Assembly (NCBI GenBank): GCA_023150895.1
Contig: JAKLJY010000010.1
Location: 1 to 64,000 of the forward strand
Length of the DNA stretch: 64,000 nucleotides
Source: Myxococcota bacterium
GTDB taxonomy: Bacteria > Myxococcota_A > Bradymonadia > UBA7976 > UBA1532
Direction of reading: 5' to 3'
Made by a program: the position numbers and the translations under genes
In this document: positions 33,648-42,304 of the stretch, piece by piece
How positions within the stretch are numbered: the stretch's first letter is position 1
Layout: every line of letters begins with the position of its first letter
Notes under the pieces: generated by a model
Seen by the model: only the letters and a program-made list of their open reading frames with translations
Told to the model about the DNA's origin: nothing
The model's database searches: none

Positions 33648-34859
33648 ATGCCCGCCCATGACGCCCCGAGTCGCTCCGACGAGCCCCTCCCGCCCGCCCT
33701 CGACGCCGCGCTCCGGTCGCGCACGGCCGAAATCCTGCCGCTGCTGCGCGCGTGGTGCGGCATCAACTCCCACACGGCGAACGTGACCGGCGTCAACGCG
33801 ATGGGAGAGGCGCTCTGCGCCGCCTTTGCCTTCGAAGGGCTCGTCCACGAACGACGACCCGGGCAAGGGGTCGGCGACCACCATTGCTGGCGAACGCCCG
33901 CGTTCGATCTCGCCCCGCCCGCGGAGCGGGTCCTGCTCGTCGGACATCACGATACGGTCTTCCCGCCGGGAACGTTCGAGGCCTTCGAACTCGATCTCGA
34001 CGGCGATCGCCTTCGGGCCCCCGGCGCGCTGGACATGAAAGGGGGCCTCGCCGTGGTCCGCGCGGCGCTCGGCGCGCTTTCGGACGTGGGTGAGCTCGCC
34101 GGTCGTCCCCTCGCGGTGGTCAGCGTGGCCGACGAAGAGACGAGCTCGCTCGACTCGGCCCCGTGGATGCGCGCTCTCGGAGCGGGGGCCCGGGCCGCGC
34201 TCGTTTTCGAGTCGGGCCGCGACCACGACGCCATCATCACCCGCCGCAAGGGCACGGGCCGGCTGGTGCTGACGGTGAAGGGGCGGGCGGCGCACGCGGG
34301 CAACGACCTCGCCGCGGGCATCAACGCGATCGTGGCGCTCGCGAGGGTCGTCGATCGGGTTGCGCTGCTCGGCGATGCGTCGCGCGGCGTGACGGTCAAC
34401 ATCGGGACGATCCGGGGCGGGGAGAGCGTCAACACCGTCCCGGCCTTTGCGGAGGCCGTCTGCGACTTCCGGGTCGAGCGCGCCCGCGACGCTGAGACCC
34501 TCCTCGAGGCTGCCCGGGCCATCGCGGCGGAGGTCGCCCGGGCGACGGGCGCGACGATCACCCTCGGTGGGGGCTTGCGCCGTCCGCCGATGGAACGCAC
34601 CGACGCCGCCGCCGCGCTCTGCGAGACCTACGCCGCCTGCGCGCGGGCCGCGGGCCTCGGGGCCGTCGAAGCCGGCCTGCTCGGCGGCGGCTCCGATGCG
34701 AACACGTTGTCCGCCGTCGGCGTCCCGGCGATCGACGGCCTCGGGCCGCGGGGCAAGGGCTTTCATACACACGATGAGTACATCGAGCTTTCGACGGTGC
34801 ACCCCAAAGCCGTCGCGCTCGTCCGGTGCCTGCTGCGGCTCACCGGGGACGCGCGCTGA
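33648..34859 (+). CDS. M20-family metallopeptidase (glutamate carboxypeptidase-like)
   Basis: 403 residues. Zinc ligands and catalytic residues are visible in LLVGHHDTVFP (H-x-D-T), GALDMKGGLAV (D), ADEETSS (EE), and HTHDEYIEL near the C-terminus. The dimerisation domain between ~200 and 310 contains KGRAAHAGNDLAAGINAI, typical of the CPG2/M20 group. It hydrolyses an amide or peptide bond at a carboxyl-terminal residue; substrate unknown. Position next to argCB hints at deacylation of an amino acid but that is inference. The ATG at 33648 is the first plausible start after the divergent argC. Confidence 0.82.
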   Translation: MPAHDAPSRSDEPLPPALDAALRSRTAEILPLLRAWCGINSHTANVTGVNAMGEALCAAFAFEGLVHERRPGQGVGDHHCWRTPAFDLAPPAERVLLVGHHDTVFPPGTFEAFELDLDGDRLRAPGALDMKGGLAVVRAALGALSDVGELAGRPLAVVSVADEETSSLDSAPWMRALGAGARAALVFESGRDHDAIITRRKGTGRLVLTVKGRAAHAGNDLAAGINAIVALARVVDRVALLGDASRGVTVNIGTIRGGESVNTVPAFAEAVCDFRVERARDAETLLEAARAIAAEVARATGATITLGGGLRRPPMERTDAAAALCETYAACARAAGLGAVEAGLLGGGSDANTLSAVGVPAIDGLGPRGKGFHTHDEYIELSTVHPKAVALVRCLLRLTGDAR

Positions 34860-34871
34860 GCCCGACGCCGC

Positions 34872-34900
34872 TTTACCCCCCGACCCGGCGGGCATACACT
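34872..34900 (+). promoter_or_regulatory. Promoter of coaBC
   Basis: TTTACC (34872-34877), a 17-bp spacer and TACACT (34895-34900) lie directly before the coaBC ATG at 34909, so any transcript would be leaderless or have a very short leader. Confidence 0.45.
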
Positions 34901-34908
34901 CCGGCCCG

Positions 34909-36120
34909 ATGCTGACCGGCCGGAAAATCCACCTTTGCGTCTGTGGCGGCATCGCCGCCTACAAGGCCGTCGAGACGGTCCGCCTGCTGCAGAAGGCCGG
35001 CGCGCAGGTGCAGGTCGCGATGACCGCGAACGCTCAGGCTTTCGTCGGCCCCATGACTTTCCAGGCGCTGACGCACGCGCCGGTGCTCACGCGGACGCTC
35101 GACCCGGGCGAAGAGATGGCCATCGGCCACATCGCGTTCGCGCAGTCCTGCGACGTGCTCCTCTTCGCGCCCTGCACGGCCAACATGCTGGGCAAGATCG
35201 CCCACGGCCTCGGCGACGACGTCGTGTCGACGATTGCGCTCGCCGCCCCGGTCGGCCGGACGCCGGTGCTCATTGCCCCGGCGATGAACACGGCGATGTG
35301 GGAGAACCCCGCGACCCAAGCCAACCTGGCGCTCGTTTCGGCGCGCGGGTATCGCGTCCTGCTCCCCGACGCGGGCGCCTTGGCCTGTGGGGCGGTGGGA
35401 CCGGGTCGTCTGCCCGAGCCGGAGGCCCTGGTCGCCGCGGTCATGGAAGCCCTGGCGCCGCGTCCCCTGACCGGGCGCCGGGTGCTCATCACCGCCGGAC
35501 CGACGCGGGAGCCCATCGATCCGGCTCGTTTCCTGAGCAACGCCTCGACGGGCAAGGCCGGGTTCGCGATCGCAGCGGCCGCCGTCCGGGCCGGGGCCGC
35601 CGTGACGCTCGTCCATGGTCCGGTCACGGTGCCCGTGCCCCCCGGGGTCGAGGCCGTGGCGGTGACGACGGCCCGCGAAATGCACCGAGAGGTCATGGCC
35701 CGCTGGGCGGTCGCAGACGCCATCGTCATGTCCGCGGCCGTCGCCGACTATCGGCCGGCGGAGGTCTTCGACCACAAGGTCAAGAAGCTCGACGGGCCGA
35801 TGACGCTGACCCTTGTGCGCAATCCGGACATCCTGGCCGAGGTGGGCGCCGCGCGGACGGGCGCGCACCCGGTCCTGGTCGGTTTCGCCGCGGAGACGGG
35901 TCATCCGGTCGAATACGCTCGCGACAAACTCGTGCGCAAACGATGCGATCTCATCGTCGCCAACGACGTCTCGGCACCGGGGGCGGGCTTCGGGACGGAC
36001 ACCAATCTGGTCTACCTCGTCACGGCGGAGGGCGCCGAGCCCCTGCCGCTGCAAAGCAAGGAGGCCATCGGGCAACGCATCGTGGACTTCCTCGCCGTGC
36101 GATTGGCAGACGGCCGATGA
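34909..36120 (+). CDS. coaBC: Bifunctional phosphopantothenoylcysteine decarboxylase/synthetase
   Basis: 403 residues. The N-terminal CoaC flavoprotein domain has CVCGGIAAYKAVETVRLLQK, the catalytic His in IGHIAFAQ, and PAMNTAMWENPATQ. The CoaB domain starts near 190 with ITAGPTREPIDPARFLSNAS, then SAAVADYRPA and VGFAAETG. It joins cysteine to phosphopantothenate and decarboxylates the product, two steps of CoA synthesis. The stop overlaps the next gene (ATGA). Confidence 0.95.
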   Translation: MLTGRKIHLCVCGGIAAYKAVETVRLLQKAGAQVQVAMTANAQAFVGPMTFQALTHAPVLTRTLDPGEEMAIGHIAFAQSCDVLLFAPCTANMLGKIAHGLGDDVVSTIALAAPVGRTPVLIAPAMNTAMWENPATQANLALVSARGYRVLLPDAGALACGAVGPGRLPEPEALVAAVMEALAPRPLTGRRVLITAGPTREPIDPARFLSNASTGKAGFAIAAAAVRAGAAVTLVHGPVTVPVPPGVEAVAVTTAREMHREVMARWAVADAIVMSAAVADYRPAEVFDHKVKKLDGPMTLTLVRNPDILAEVGAARTGAHPVLVGFAAETGHPVEYARDKLVRKRCDLIVANDVSAPGAGFGTDTNLVYLVTAEGAEPLPLQSKEAIGQRIVDFLAVRLADGR

Positions 36121-36992
36121 CGCCCCGTCACGAGCTTCTGGCGTGGGTCCGTGCGGCTCGCGGTGCCGTTCGGTGGCACATCGAGTCGGGCGAGGCCGAA
36201 CTCGCCGTGCCGGCCGGGTTCGTGATGCCCCCGCTCGGCCGCGCGCCCGCACCCGCGACGGCACCCGGATCTCCGGGCCCGCGACCGACGGCGGTCGGCG
36301 ACGTGCGCCCGCGCCCGCCGGGGTCGGATGGCCCCGGCCCACGGGGCGCGCCTCCTGCGACGCACGGACCGGCGCCGCACGGGCTGCCGCCGGATGAGCG
36401 TCGGGAAGCCCTGACGGCCCTCACGGCACATATCGGCCACTGCACGCGTTGCCCGCTGTCGGCGACTCGGGGGGCCATCGTCCATGCCGCGGGCCCGGTC
36501 ACGGCGCGGCTCGCCGTCATCGCCACCGCGCCCTCGGTCGATGACGAAGCCGTCGCCCAGCCCTTCCGCGGACCGGCCGGCGCGCTGCTCGAGCGCATGC
36601 TGACGGCGATGGGCCTCAGTCGCGACGACGTCTACCTGTGCACGGTCGTCCTGTGCCGGCCGCCCGAGGAGCGGGAACCCACCCACAACGAGGTCGCCGC
36701 GTGCGTCCCGTTTCTGAAACAACGCCTCGGTCTGGTCCGTCCGGAGGTCATCGTAGCCTTCGGTGAGCTGCCCATGCGCGCGCTGATGCCCCAGTCCGGC
36801 AGCATCCTGAAAGCCCGGGGCCGCTGGCTGGACTGGGAAGGCATCCCCGTCATGCCCACCTGGGGCCCGACCTCACTCCTGCAAGACCCTGAAAAGAAGC
36901 GACCCGCCTGGGACGACCTGAAGAAGGTCATGACCCGCCTCGGCCTCACCGGGCCCCGCGCCGAGGGCGGCGCGCCGGGAAAGAACCCATGA
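36117..36992 (+). CDS. Uracil-DNA glycosylase-like Fe-S protein with altered catalytic motifs
   Basis: 291 residues coupled to coaBC. After a ~95-residue Pro/Gly-rich N-terminal extension comes a family 4/5-type UDG fold with the four cluster cysteines: CTRC (109, 112), LCRPP (180) and AACVPFL (196). The strand DVYLCTVVLCRPPEEREPTH is typical. However, the uracil-site motif, normally GEGPG or GEAPG, reads ATAPS, and the C-terminal HPS/HPA motif reads GPT in PTWGPTSLLQ. Both substitutions would remove residues needed for uracil excision in known enzymes. It may act on another base, be regulatory, or be inactive. Confidence 0.75.
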   Translation: MTPRHELLAWVRAARGAVRWHIESGEAELAVPAGFVMPPLGRAPAPATAPGSPGPRPTAVGDVRPRPPGSDGPGPRGAPPATHGPAPHGLPPDERREALTALTAHIGHCTRCPLSATRGAIVHAAGPVTARLAVIATAPSVDDEAVAQPFRGPAGALLERMLTAMGLSRDDVYLCTVVLCRPPEEREPTHNEVAACVPFLKQRLGLVRPEVIVAFGELPMRALMPQSGSILKARGRWLDWEGIPVMPTWGPTSLLQDPEKKRPAWDDLKKVMTRLGLTGPRAEGGAPGKNP

Positions 36993-38305
36993 ACGACATC
37001 GAAGCCCGCCAGCGCAAACACATCCTCTTCACCTGGAGCGCCCAGAACGCCGCCGCCCCCGTCCGCATCCGCCGCGGCGAGGGCATCTGGTTCGAGGACT
37101 TCGATGGCCGCCGGTGGATGGACTTCGAAAGCCAGGTCTTCAACTGCAACGCGGGACACGGGCAGAAGGCCATCGGCGAGGCCATCGCCGCGCAGGCGAT
37201 GGAGCTCGCGTGCGCGCACCCGAACGCGGTCTTCGAGGCGAAGGCGGCGTTGGGCGAACGCCTCGCGGCCGTGACCCCCCCGGGCCTCGACCGGTTCTTT
37301 CTGTGTCTTTCCGGCGCCGAGGCCAACGAGAACGCGCTGAAGATTGCCCGCGCCGTCACCGGCCGCAGCAAGGTGGTCGCCCGCCGCCGCAGCTACCATG
37401 GCGCGTCGATGGGGGCGTCGTCCCTGACCGGCGATCCGCGGCGCTGGCCGGCCGAGCCGGACCTCTGGGGCGTGCAGCGCATCGAAGACCCGTACTGCTA
37501 CCGCTGCCCGTTCGGTCAGACCCACCCGGCCTGCGGCGTGCGGTGTGCCGAGCATCTCGAGCACGTCATCCAGATGGAAGGCCCGGATCGCATCGCGGCG
37601 GTCTTCCTCGAGGGGGTCACCGGCGCCAACGGCGCGCTCGTCCCGCCGCCCGAGTATTGGCCCCGGATGCGCGAGATCTGCGACCGCTTCGGCATCCTGC
37701 TCGTGGCCGACGAGGTCTTCACCGGATTCGGCCGCACCGGGCGCTGGTTCGCGCACCAGCATTGGGGCGTCGTCCCCGATCTGATCACCATGGGCAAGGG
37801 CATCACGAGCGGATATGCGCCCCTCGGCGCCGTGGCCATCCGGCACGATCTCGCCGCAAAGTTCGACGAGAAGGTGCTGAGCTGCGGCCTGACGCACTAC
37901 GCGCACCCCATCTCCGTGGCCGCCGCCGTGGCCACGATCGACCTCTATCACCGCACGGACATGGTCGGAAACGCGGCCCGGATGGGCGAGGTTCTGAAGG
38001 CCGGGCTCAAGCACCTCGCCGCGAAGCACCCCGGCGTGGTCGGCGACGCCCGCAGCCTCGGGCTCTTCGGGGCGCTCGAACTCGTTCGAGATCCTGCGAC
38101 GCGCGAGCCCCTCGTGCCGTACAACGGTGGTTTCCCGGCGGGCAGTCCCGCCGCCCGGCTCAAGGCGGCCCTTTCCGCCCGTGGCCTGCACATCCTCCTG
38201 CGCTGGAACTATCTCTTCGTCGCGCCCCCGCTGTGCATCACCGAGGACGAACTGAACCTCGGGCTCGCGCGGGTCGACGAGGCCCTGACCGAGGTGTTCG
38301 CGTGA
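36989..38305 (+). CDS. Class III PLP-dependent aminotransferase (omega-type)
   Basis: 438 residues. The fold-type I pattern is complete: FLCLSGAEANENALKIAR, SYHGASMGASS, VADEVFTGFGRTG (Asp binding the pyridine nitrogen) and the Schiff-base Lys in TMGKGITSGYAPLGAV. Class III enzymes transfer amino groups from omega- or beta-amino acids such as GABA or beta-alanine to an oxo acid. A Cys-rich insertion (YCYRCPFGQTHPACGVRC) at ~170-188 is conserved in some subfamilies. Its stop overlaps the GTG of the CoA-transferase A gene, pointing to an amine or amino-acid catabolic unit. Confidence 0.85.
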   Translation: MNDIEARQRKHILFTWSAQNAAAPVRIRRGEGIWFEDFDGRRWMDFESQVFNCNAGHGQKAIGEAIAAQAMELACAHPNAVFEAKAALGERLAAVTPPGLDRFFLCLSGAEANENALKIARAVTGRSKVVARRRSYHGASMGASSLTGDPRRWPAEPDLWGVQRIEDPYCYRCPFGQTHPACGVRCAEHLEHVIQMEGPDRIAAVFLEGVTGANGALVPPPEYWPRMREICDRFGILLVADEVFTGFGRTGRWFAHQHWGVVPDLITMGKGITSGYAPLGAVAIRHDLAAKFDEKVLSCGLTHYAHPISVAAAVATIDLYHRTDMVGNAARMGEVLKAGLKHLAAKHPGVVGDARSLGLFGALELVRDPATREPLVPYNGGFPAGSPAARLKAALSARGLHILLRWNYLFVAPPLCITEDELNLGLARVDEALTEVFA

Positions 38306-39000
38306 AAAAAGTCTACGAAAATGCGGAGGCGGCGCTCTTCGACGTGAAGGACGGGGCGAGCCTGATGTCCGGCGGATTCGGCCTCTGTGGCAACGCCGAG
38401 AACTCCATCCGCGAGCTCGCGCGCAAGGGCGTCAAGGACCTCACGGTCGTCAGCAACAACTGTGGCAACGCCGGCAAGGGTCTGGCGATGCTGCTGAAGA
38501 ACCGGCAGGTCAAGACGGTCATCGCCAGCTTCATCGGCGGCAATCCGGACCTTCAGCAGCAGATGCTCGCCGGCGAGGTCGAGGTGCAGCTCAACCCGCA
38601 GGGCACCCTCGCCGAGCGCATCCGGGCCGGCGGCGCGGGCATCGGCGGCTTCTTCACCCCGACGGGCGTCGGCACCGTCGTCGCCGAGGGCAAAGAAGAG
38701 CGTGTCATCGACGGCAAGCGGTACATCTTCGAGAAGCCGCTCACCGCGGACTTCGCGATCATCCGGGCCCGGTACGGCGACGCCTACGGCAACCTGCGTT
38801 TCTACCGGACGGCCCGCAACTTCAGCCCGCTCATGGCGATGGCCGCGCGCGTGACGGTCGCGGAGGTCGACGAACTCGTCCCGGTCGGGGCGCTCGATCC
38901 GGACGACATCCACCTGCCGGGCATTTTCGTGCAGCGCATCTATCGCGGCACGGACTACGAAAACCCCATCGAGAACCGGACGGTCCGGCCCCGGGCCTGA
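38302..39000 (+). CDS. 3-oxoacid CoA-transferase, subunit A
   Basis: 232 residues from a GTG overlapping the aminotransferase stop. The CoA-transferase family I alpha-subunit pattern is clear: GASLMSGGFGLCGNAENSI, VSNNCGNAGKGLAMLL, ASFIGGNPDLQQQML, NPQGTLAERIRAGGAGIGGF. It binds the CoA moiety; the catalytic glutamate lies in subunit B. Subunit B (39024-39650) is encoded on the opposite strand, end to end with this gene, instead of in the usual A-B operon. Likely substrate: succinyl-CoA with a 3-oxoacid, but an aminotransferase partner suggests other acids. Confidence 0.9.
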   Translation: MKKVYENAEAALFDVKDGASLMSGGFGLCGNAENSIRELARKGVKDLTVVSNNCGNAGKGLAMLLKNRQVKTVIASFIGGNPDLQQQMLAGEVEVQLNPQGTLAERIRAGGAGIGGFFTPTGVGTVVAEGKEERVIDGKRYIFEKPLTADFAIIRARYGDAYGNLRFYRTARNFSPLMAMAARVTVAEVDELVPVGALDPDDIHLPGIFVQRIYRGTDYENPIENRTVRPRA

Positions 39001-39025
39001 CGGGGCCCCGAGGGCATCGACCCTC
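38987..39025. terminator. Convergent terminator between CoA-transferase subunit genes
   Basis: Two stem-loops: GGCCCCG/CGGGGCC (38987-38993 and 39001-39007) around the subunit A stop and GAGGG/CCCTC (39010-39014 and 39021-39025) against the subunit B stop. They sit in the 23-bp gap between converging genes and can serve both strands. No T-runs. Confidence 0.4.
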
Positions 39026-39650
39026 AGAGCAGGGGGGCGCCGGTGGCCGCCTGCACCTGCTCGCGCGTCACGCCGGCCGCGCACTCGACGAGCTTGAAGC
39101 CGTCCGGGGTCACGTCGATCGTCGCGAGGTCGGTGATGACCCGGTTCACGCAGCCCTGACCCGTCAGGGGCAGCACGCATTTGTCGAGGAGCTTGCTCTC
39201 GCCGGCCTTGTTGGTGTGCTGCATGAGCACGACCACCCGCTTCGCCCCGCTGACGAGGTCCATGGCGCCGCCCATGCCATTGACGCGCGCCCCGGGGACC
39301 ATCCAGTTGGCGAGATCCCCCGTCGCGCTGACCTCCATCCCGCCGAGGATCGCGAGGTCGACGTGGCCGCCGCGGATCATGGCGAAGCTCTGCGCGCTGT
39401 CGAACACACTGCCGCCGGGGATGATGGTGACCGTCTCCTTGCCGGCGTTGATGATCTGGGCGTCTTCCTCGCCTTCGAGGGGATAGGGGCCCATGCCGAG
39501 CAGCCCGTTCTCGCTGTGCAGCAGGATCTCCATCCCCTCGGGTACGTAGTTGGCGACCAGGGTCGGGATGCCGATGCCCAGGTTCACGATGAATCCGTCC
39601 TGAAGTTCCCGGGCCGCGGCCTGGGCCATCTCTTCGCGGGTGCGCGCCAT
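39024..39650 (-). CDS. 3-oxoacid CoA-transferase, subunit B
   Basis: 208 residues, a standard beta subunit. The catalytic glutamate lies in LLHSENGLLGMGP (the SENG motif that forms the glutamyl-CoA intermediate). NLGIGIPTLVANYVPEG, DSAQSFAMIRGGHVDLAILG and TGQGCVNRVITDLA are also family features. GGAGCGAG precedes the ATG. It should pair with subunit A encoded convergently at 38302-39000, so balanced expression needs two promoters. Its upstream region is shared with the divergent queA gene (49 bp). Confidence 0.9.
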   Translation of the reverse strand: MARTREEMAQAAARELQDGFIVNLGIGIPTLVANYVPEGMEILLHSENGLLGMGPYPLEGEEDAQIINAGKETVTIIPGGSVFDSAQSFAMIRGGHVDLAILGGMEVSATGDLANWMVPGARVNGMGGAMDLVSGAKRVVVLMQHTNKAGESKLLDKCVLPLTGQGCVNRVITDLATIDVTPDGFKLVECAAGVTREQVQAATGAPLL

Positions 39651-39661
39651 CGCTCGCTCCG

Positions 39662-39690
39662 TTGCAGTTCTGCGGGGGCGCCACTATCCT
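39662..39690 (+). promoter_or_regulatory. Promoter of queA operon
   Basis: TTGCAG (39662-39667), a 17-bp spacer and TATCCT (39685-39690), 9 bp before the queA ATG, which would make a nearly leaderless transcript. Confidence 0.5.
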
Positions 39691-39699
39691 GCGCCGCCC

Positions 39700-40764
39700 A
39701 TGTGGCGGCAAGACTATCAGTTCGAGTTGCCCGAGTCGCTCATCGCGCGCCGCCCGCCCGTCGTTCGCGGGGACAGCCGCCTGATGTCGCTGCCGGGTGA
39801 GCGCGGGGCACCGGAGATCCTGCCCTTCGAGCGCCTGATCGACGCCTTCCGGGGCGACGAGGTGCTCGTCCTCAACGATACTCGCGTCATCCCGGCGCGC
39901 GTTCGGGGGCGCAAGGCGAGCGGCGGTGCGGTCGAACTCTTCGTGGTCGACCTGCTCGGCACGGATGTCGAACGCGGCGAGGCCCCTGAGGCCTTCGCGG
40001 GCCCCCGCCGGGTCGAGGCGCTGTTGCGGGGCAAGCGTTTGTCCCCGGGAACGCGGCTCGTCCTGCCGGGCGCAGACGATGCGGTCGTCGTCGGGCCGCA
40101 CGGGGAAGGGACGTTCGCCGTCGACCTGACCCTCCCGGGCATCGGGGACGTCTTCGCGTGGCTCGAAGCCGTCGGCGAAATGCCCTTGCCGCCCTACCTC
40201 GACCGACCGGCGGACGAAGCGGACCGGACGCGCTATCAGACCGTCTTCGCGCGCGCCCCCGGCGCCGTCGCCGCCCCGACGGCCGGACTCCACTTCACGG
40301 ACGCCCTGCTCGACGCGCTCCGGGCGAAAGGGGTGGCGGTGACGACGATCACCCTGCACGTCGGGCTCGGTACGTTCCTGCCCGTGCGGGTCGATGACCT
40401 CGACGCGCATGTCATGCATGAAGAACGCTACGACGTGCCGCTGTCGACCCGGGCGGCCCTCGCGAGCGGTCGACCGGTGGTGGCGGTCGGGACGACGGTC
40501 GTCCGGGCGCTCGAGAGCTTCGCGCGGGACCCCGAGGCCCGCTCGACCCGCATCTTCATCCGACCCGGGTTCGAGTTCCGGATCGTCGACGGGCTCGTCA
40601 CCAACTTTCACCTGCCCGAGAGCACGCTCCTGATGCTCGTCGGGGCGTTCGCCGGGCGCGAACGCGTGCTCGACGCCTACGCGCGCGCCGTGCAGGCGCA
40701 GATGCGCTTCTTCAGCTACGGAGACGCCATGCTCTTGCGTCGACCGGGGGGCCGATGGACCTGA
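39700..40764 (+). CDS. queA: S-adenosylmethionine:tRNA ribosyltransferase-isomerase
   Basis: 354 residues from the ATG at 39700. YQFELPESLIARRP, VLVLNDTRVIPARV, RYQTVFARAPGAVAAPTAGL and ITLHVGLGTFLPVRVDD are all QueA signatures. It makes epoxyqueuosine in tRNA by transferring ribose from SAM to preQ1-modified G34. tgt, the preceding step of the same pathway, starts 10 bp inside its 3' end. The order queA-tgt-yajC-secD-secF is widely conserved in bacteria. Confidence 0.95.
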   Translation: MWRQDYQFELPESLIARRPPVVRGDSRLMSLPGERGAPEILPFERLIDAFRGDEVLVLNDTRVIPARVRGRKASGGAVELFVVDLLGTDVERGEAPEAFAGPRRVEALLRGKRLSPGTRLVLPGADDAVVVGPHGEGTFAVDLTLPGIGDVFAWLEAVGEMPLPPYLDRPADEADRTRYQTVFARAPGAVAAPTAGLHFTDALLDALRAKGVAVTTITLHVGLGTFLPVRVDDLDAHVMHEERYDVPLSTRAALASGRPVVAVGTTVVRALESFARDPEARSTRIFIRPGFEFRIVDGLVTNFHLPESTLLMLVGAFAGRERVLDAYARAVQAQMRFFSYGDAMLLRRPGGRWT

Positions 40765-41876
40765 ATTTCACGCTCGAGGCCCGCTGCCCCGAGACCGAGG
40801 CCCGGTTGGGCCGCTTTCGTACGACGCACAACGAGGTCGAGACGCCGCAGTTCATGCCGGTCGGCACGGTCGGCTCGGTCAAGTCGCTCGACCCGCGGGA
40901 CCTCACCGACCTCGGCGCGACGGTCATCCTCGGCAACACCTATCACCTGGGCATCCGTCCCGGCGTGCCGACGCTCGAGGCGCTCGGCGGCATGCACACG
41001 ATGGCTGCGTGGCCGCGGTCGATCCTGACGGACAGCGGCGGCTTTCAGATTCTGTCGCTGACGAACCTGCGCAAGATCACCGAAGAGGGCGTGCAGTTTC
41101 GCAATCACATCGACGGCGGTTTGCTCGACCTGACGCCGGAGCTCTCCCTGCGCATTCAGGCGGCCATCGGCAGCGACATCGCGATGGTGCTCGACCACCT
41201 GGCGCCCTCCAACAGCCCGCGGGCCGTCGTGGAAGAAGCCATGGGGCGGACGACCCGGTGGGCGCTGCGCAGCCTGGCGGCGCGTACGCGGCCGGATCAG
41301 GCGCTCTTCGCCATCGTGCAGGGCGGCGTCGACCTCGAACTGCGGCAACGCCACGTCGAAGAACTCTGCGCCCACCCGTTCGACGGCTTCGCGGTCGGCG
41401 GCCTCGCGGTCGGCGAGTCGATCCCCCAGATGTACGAAACGCTGGCCTTCACCGCGCCGAAGTTGCCGGTCGACAAACCCCGATACCTGATGGGCGTCGG
41501 CACACCGCAGGACCTCGTCGAGGGCGTCGCCCGGGGCATCGACCTCTTCGACTGCGTGATGCCGACGCGCAACGCGCGCAAGGGCGGCCTCTTCGTCGAC
41601 GGCGGGCGGCGGAAGATCAACCTGAACAACGCCCGGTTCAAGGACGACCGGGGCCCCCTCGACCCCACCTGCACCTGTTACACGTGCCGGACGTTCTCCG
41701 CGGGTTATCTGCGGCACCTGCTCGTGGCGAAGGAGCTGCTCGTCTATCGGCTCCTTTCCATCCACAACCTCCATATCTATCTGGAACTCATGCGGAATCT
41801 GCGCGCGGCCCTGCGGGAGGGGCGCTTCGCGGCCTTCCGACGGGAGTGGTGGGCCGGCGTCCCCGCCAAGGGTTGA
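40755..41876 (+). CDS. tgt: tRNA-guanine transglycosylase
   Basis: 373 residues overlapping queA by 10 bp. ILGNTYHLGIRPG, LTDSGGFQILSLTNL (nucleophile region), GGLAVGESIPQMY, YLMGVGTPQDLVEGVARGID and the zinc-binding C-T-C-Y-T-C...H in CTCYTCRTFSAGYLRHL are intact. It exchanges guanine 34 for preQ1 in tRNAs for Asp, Asn, His and Tyr. Confidence 0.96.
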   Translation: MDLNFTLEARCPETEARLGRFRTTHNEVETPQFMPVGTVGSVKSLDPRDLTDLGATVILGNTYHLGIRPGVPTLEALGGMHTMAAWPRSILTDSGGFQILSLTNLRKITEEGVQFRNHIDGGLLDLTPELSLRIQAAIGSDIAMVLDHLAPSNSPRAVVEEAMGRTTRWALRSLAARTRPDQALFAIVQGGVDLELRQRHVEELCAHPFDGFAVGGLAVGESIPQMYETLAFTAPKLPVDKPRYLMGVGTPQDLVEGVARGIDLFDCVMPTRNARKGGLFVDGGRRKINLNNARFKDDRGPLDPTCTCYTCRTFSAGYLRHLLVAKELLVYRLLSIHNLHIYLELMRNLRAALREGRFAAFRREWWAGVPAKG

Positions 41877-41901
41877 CCCCCGGGGGGGCTTGTGCTAACA
41901 C
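41873..41901 (+). promoter_or_regulatory. Promoter of yajC-secDF
   Basis: TTGACC (41873-41878), a 17-bp spacer and TAACAC (41896-41901) lie at the tgt stop, upstream of yajC. It may give the Sec genes independent expression from queA-tgt. Confidence 0.45.
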
Positions 41902-41941
41902 GCGCCGAATTTTTGCGCGCCGAGCGCGCCGGAGTGTTGCC

Positions 41942-42301
41942 TTGAACGAGCTTCTGCTCAGTGTGATCGCTCAGGATCCCGCCGCGCCGCCGGGGTGCGC
42001 CCAGGCCGCCAGCCCGCTGTTCATGATGGTGGTGGTCTTCGGCATCTTCTACATGCTGGTCATCCGCCCCCAGCAGAAGCAGCTCAAGGAGCACCGCCTC
42101 AAGCTCAGCCGGCTCAAGAAGGGCGACGAGGTCGTCACCGCGGGGGGCCTCATCGGCACCATCTCGGCGCTGACCGACACCATCCTGACCCTCGAGGTCG
42201 CCGACAAGGTGCGCGTGCGCGTCCTGCGCAGCCAGATCGCCAATCTGCTCAGCGAGGCCCCCGCCGAGGGCGGCGCTTCGACCGCCGAGAAGGGGAAGTA
42301 G
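41942..42301 (+). CDS. yajC: Preprotein translocase accessory protein YajC
   Basis: 119 residues, TTG start with GGAG 9 nt upstream. A single membrane helix (LFMMVVVFGIFYMLVIRP) is followed by the conserved PQQKQLKEHRLKLSRLKKGD and VVTAGGLIGTI. It associates with SecD and SecF, whose genes follow after 3 and 12 bp. Confidence 0.92.
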   Translation: MNELLLSVIAQDPAAPPGCAQAASPLFMMVVVFGIFYMLVIRPQQKQLKEHRLKLSRLKKGDEVVTAGGLIGTISALTDTILTLEVADKVRVRVLRSQIANLLSEAPAEGGASTAEKGK

Positions 42302-42304
42302 CCC

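Noticed and set aside
39660-39700. Possible preQ1 riboswitch before queA
   Set aside because: Only 49 bp separate scoB and queA and most is promoter-like; no room for the aptamer and no pseudoknot pattern is visible.
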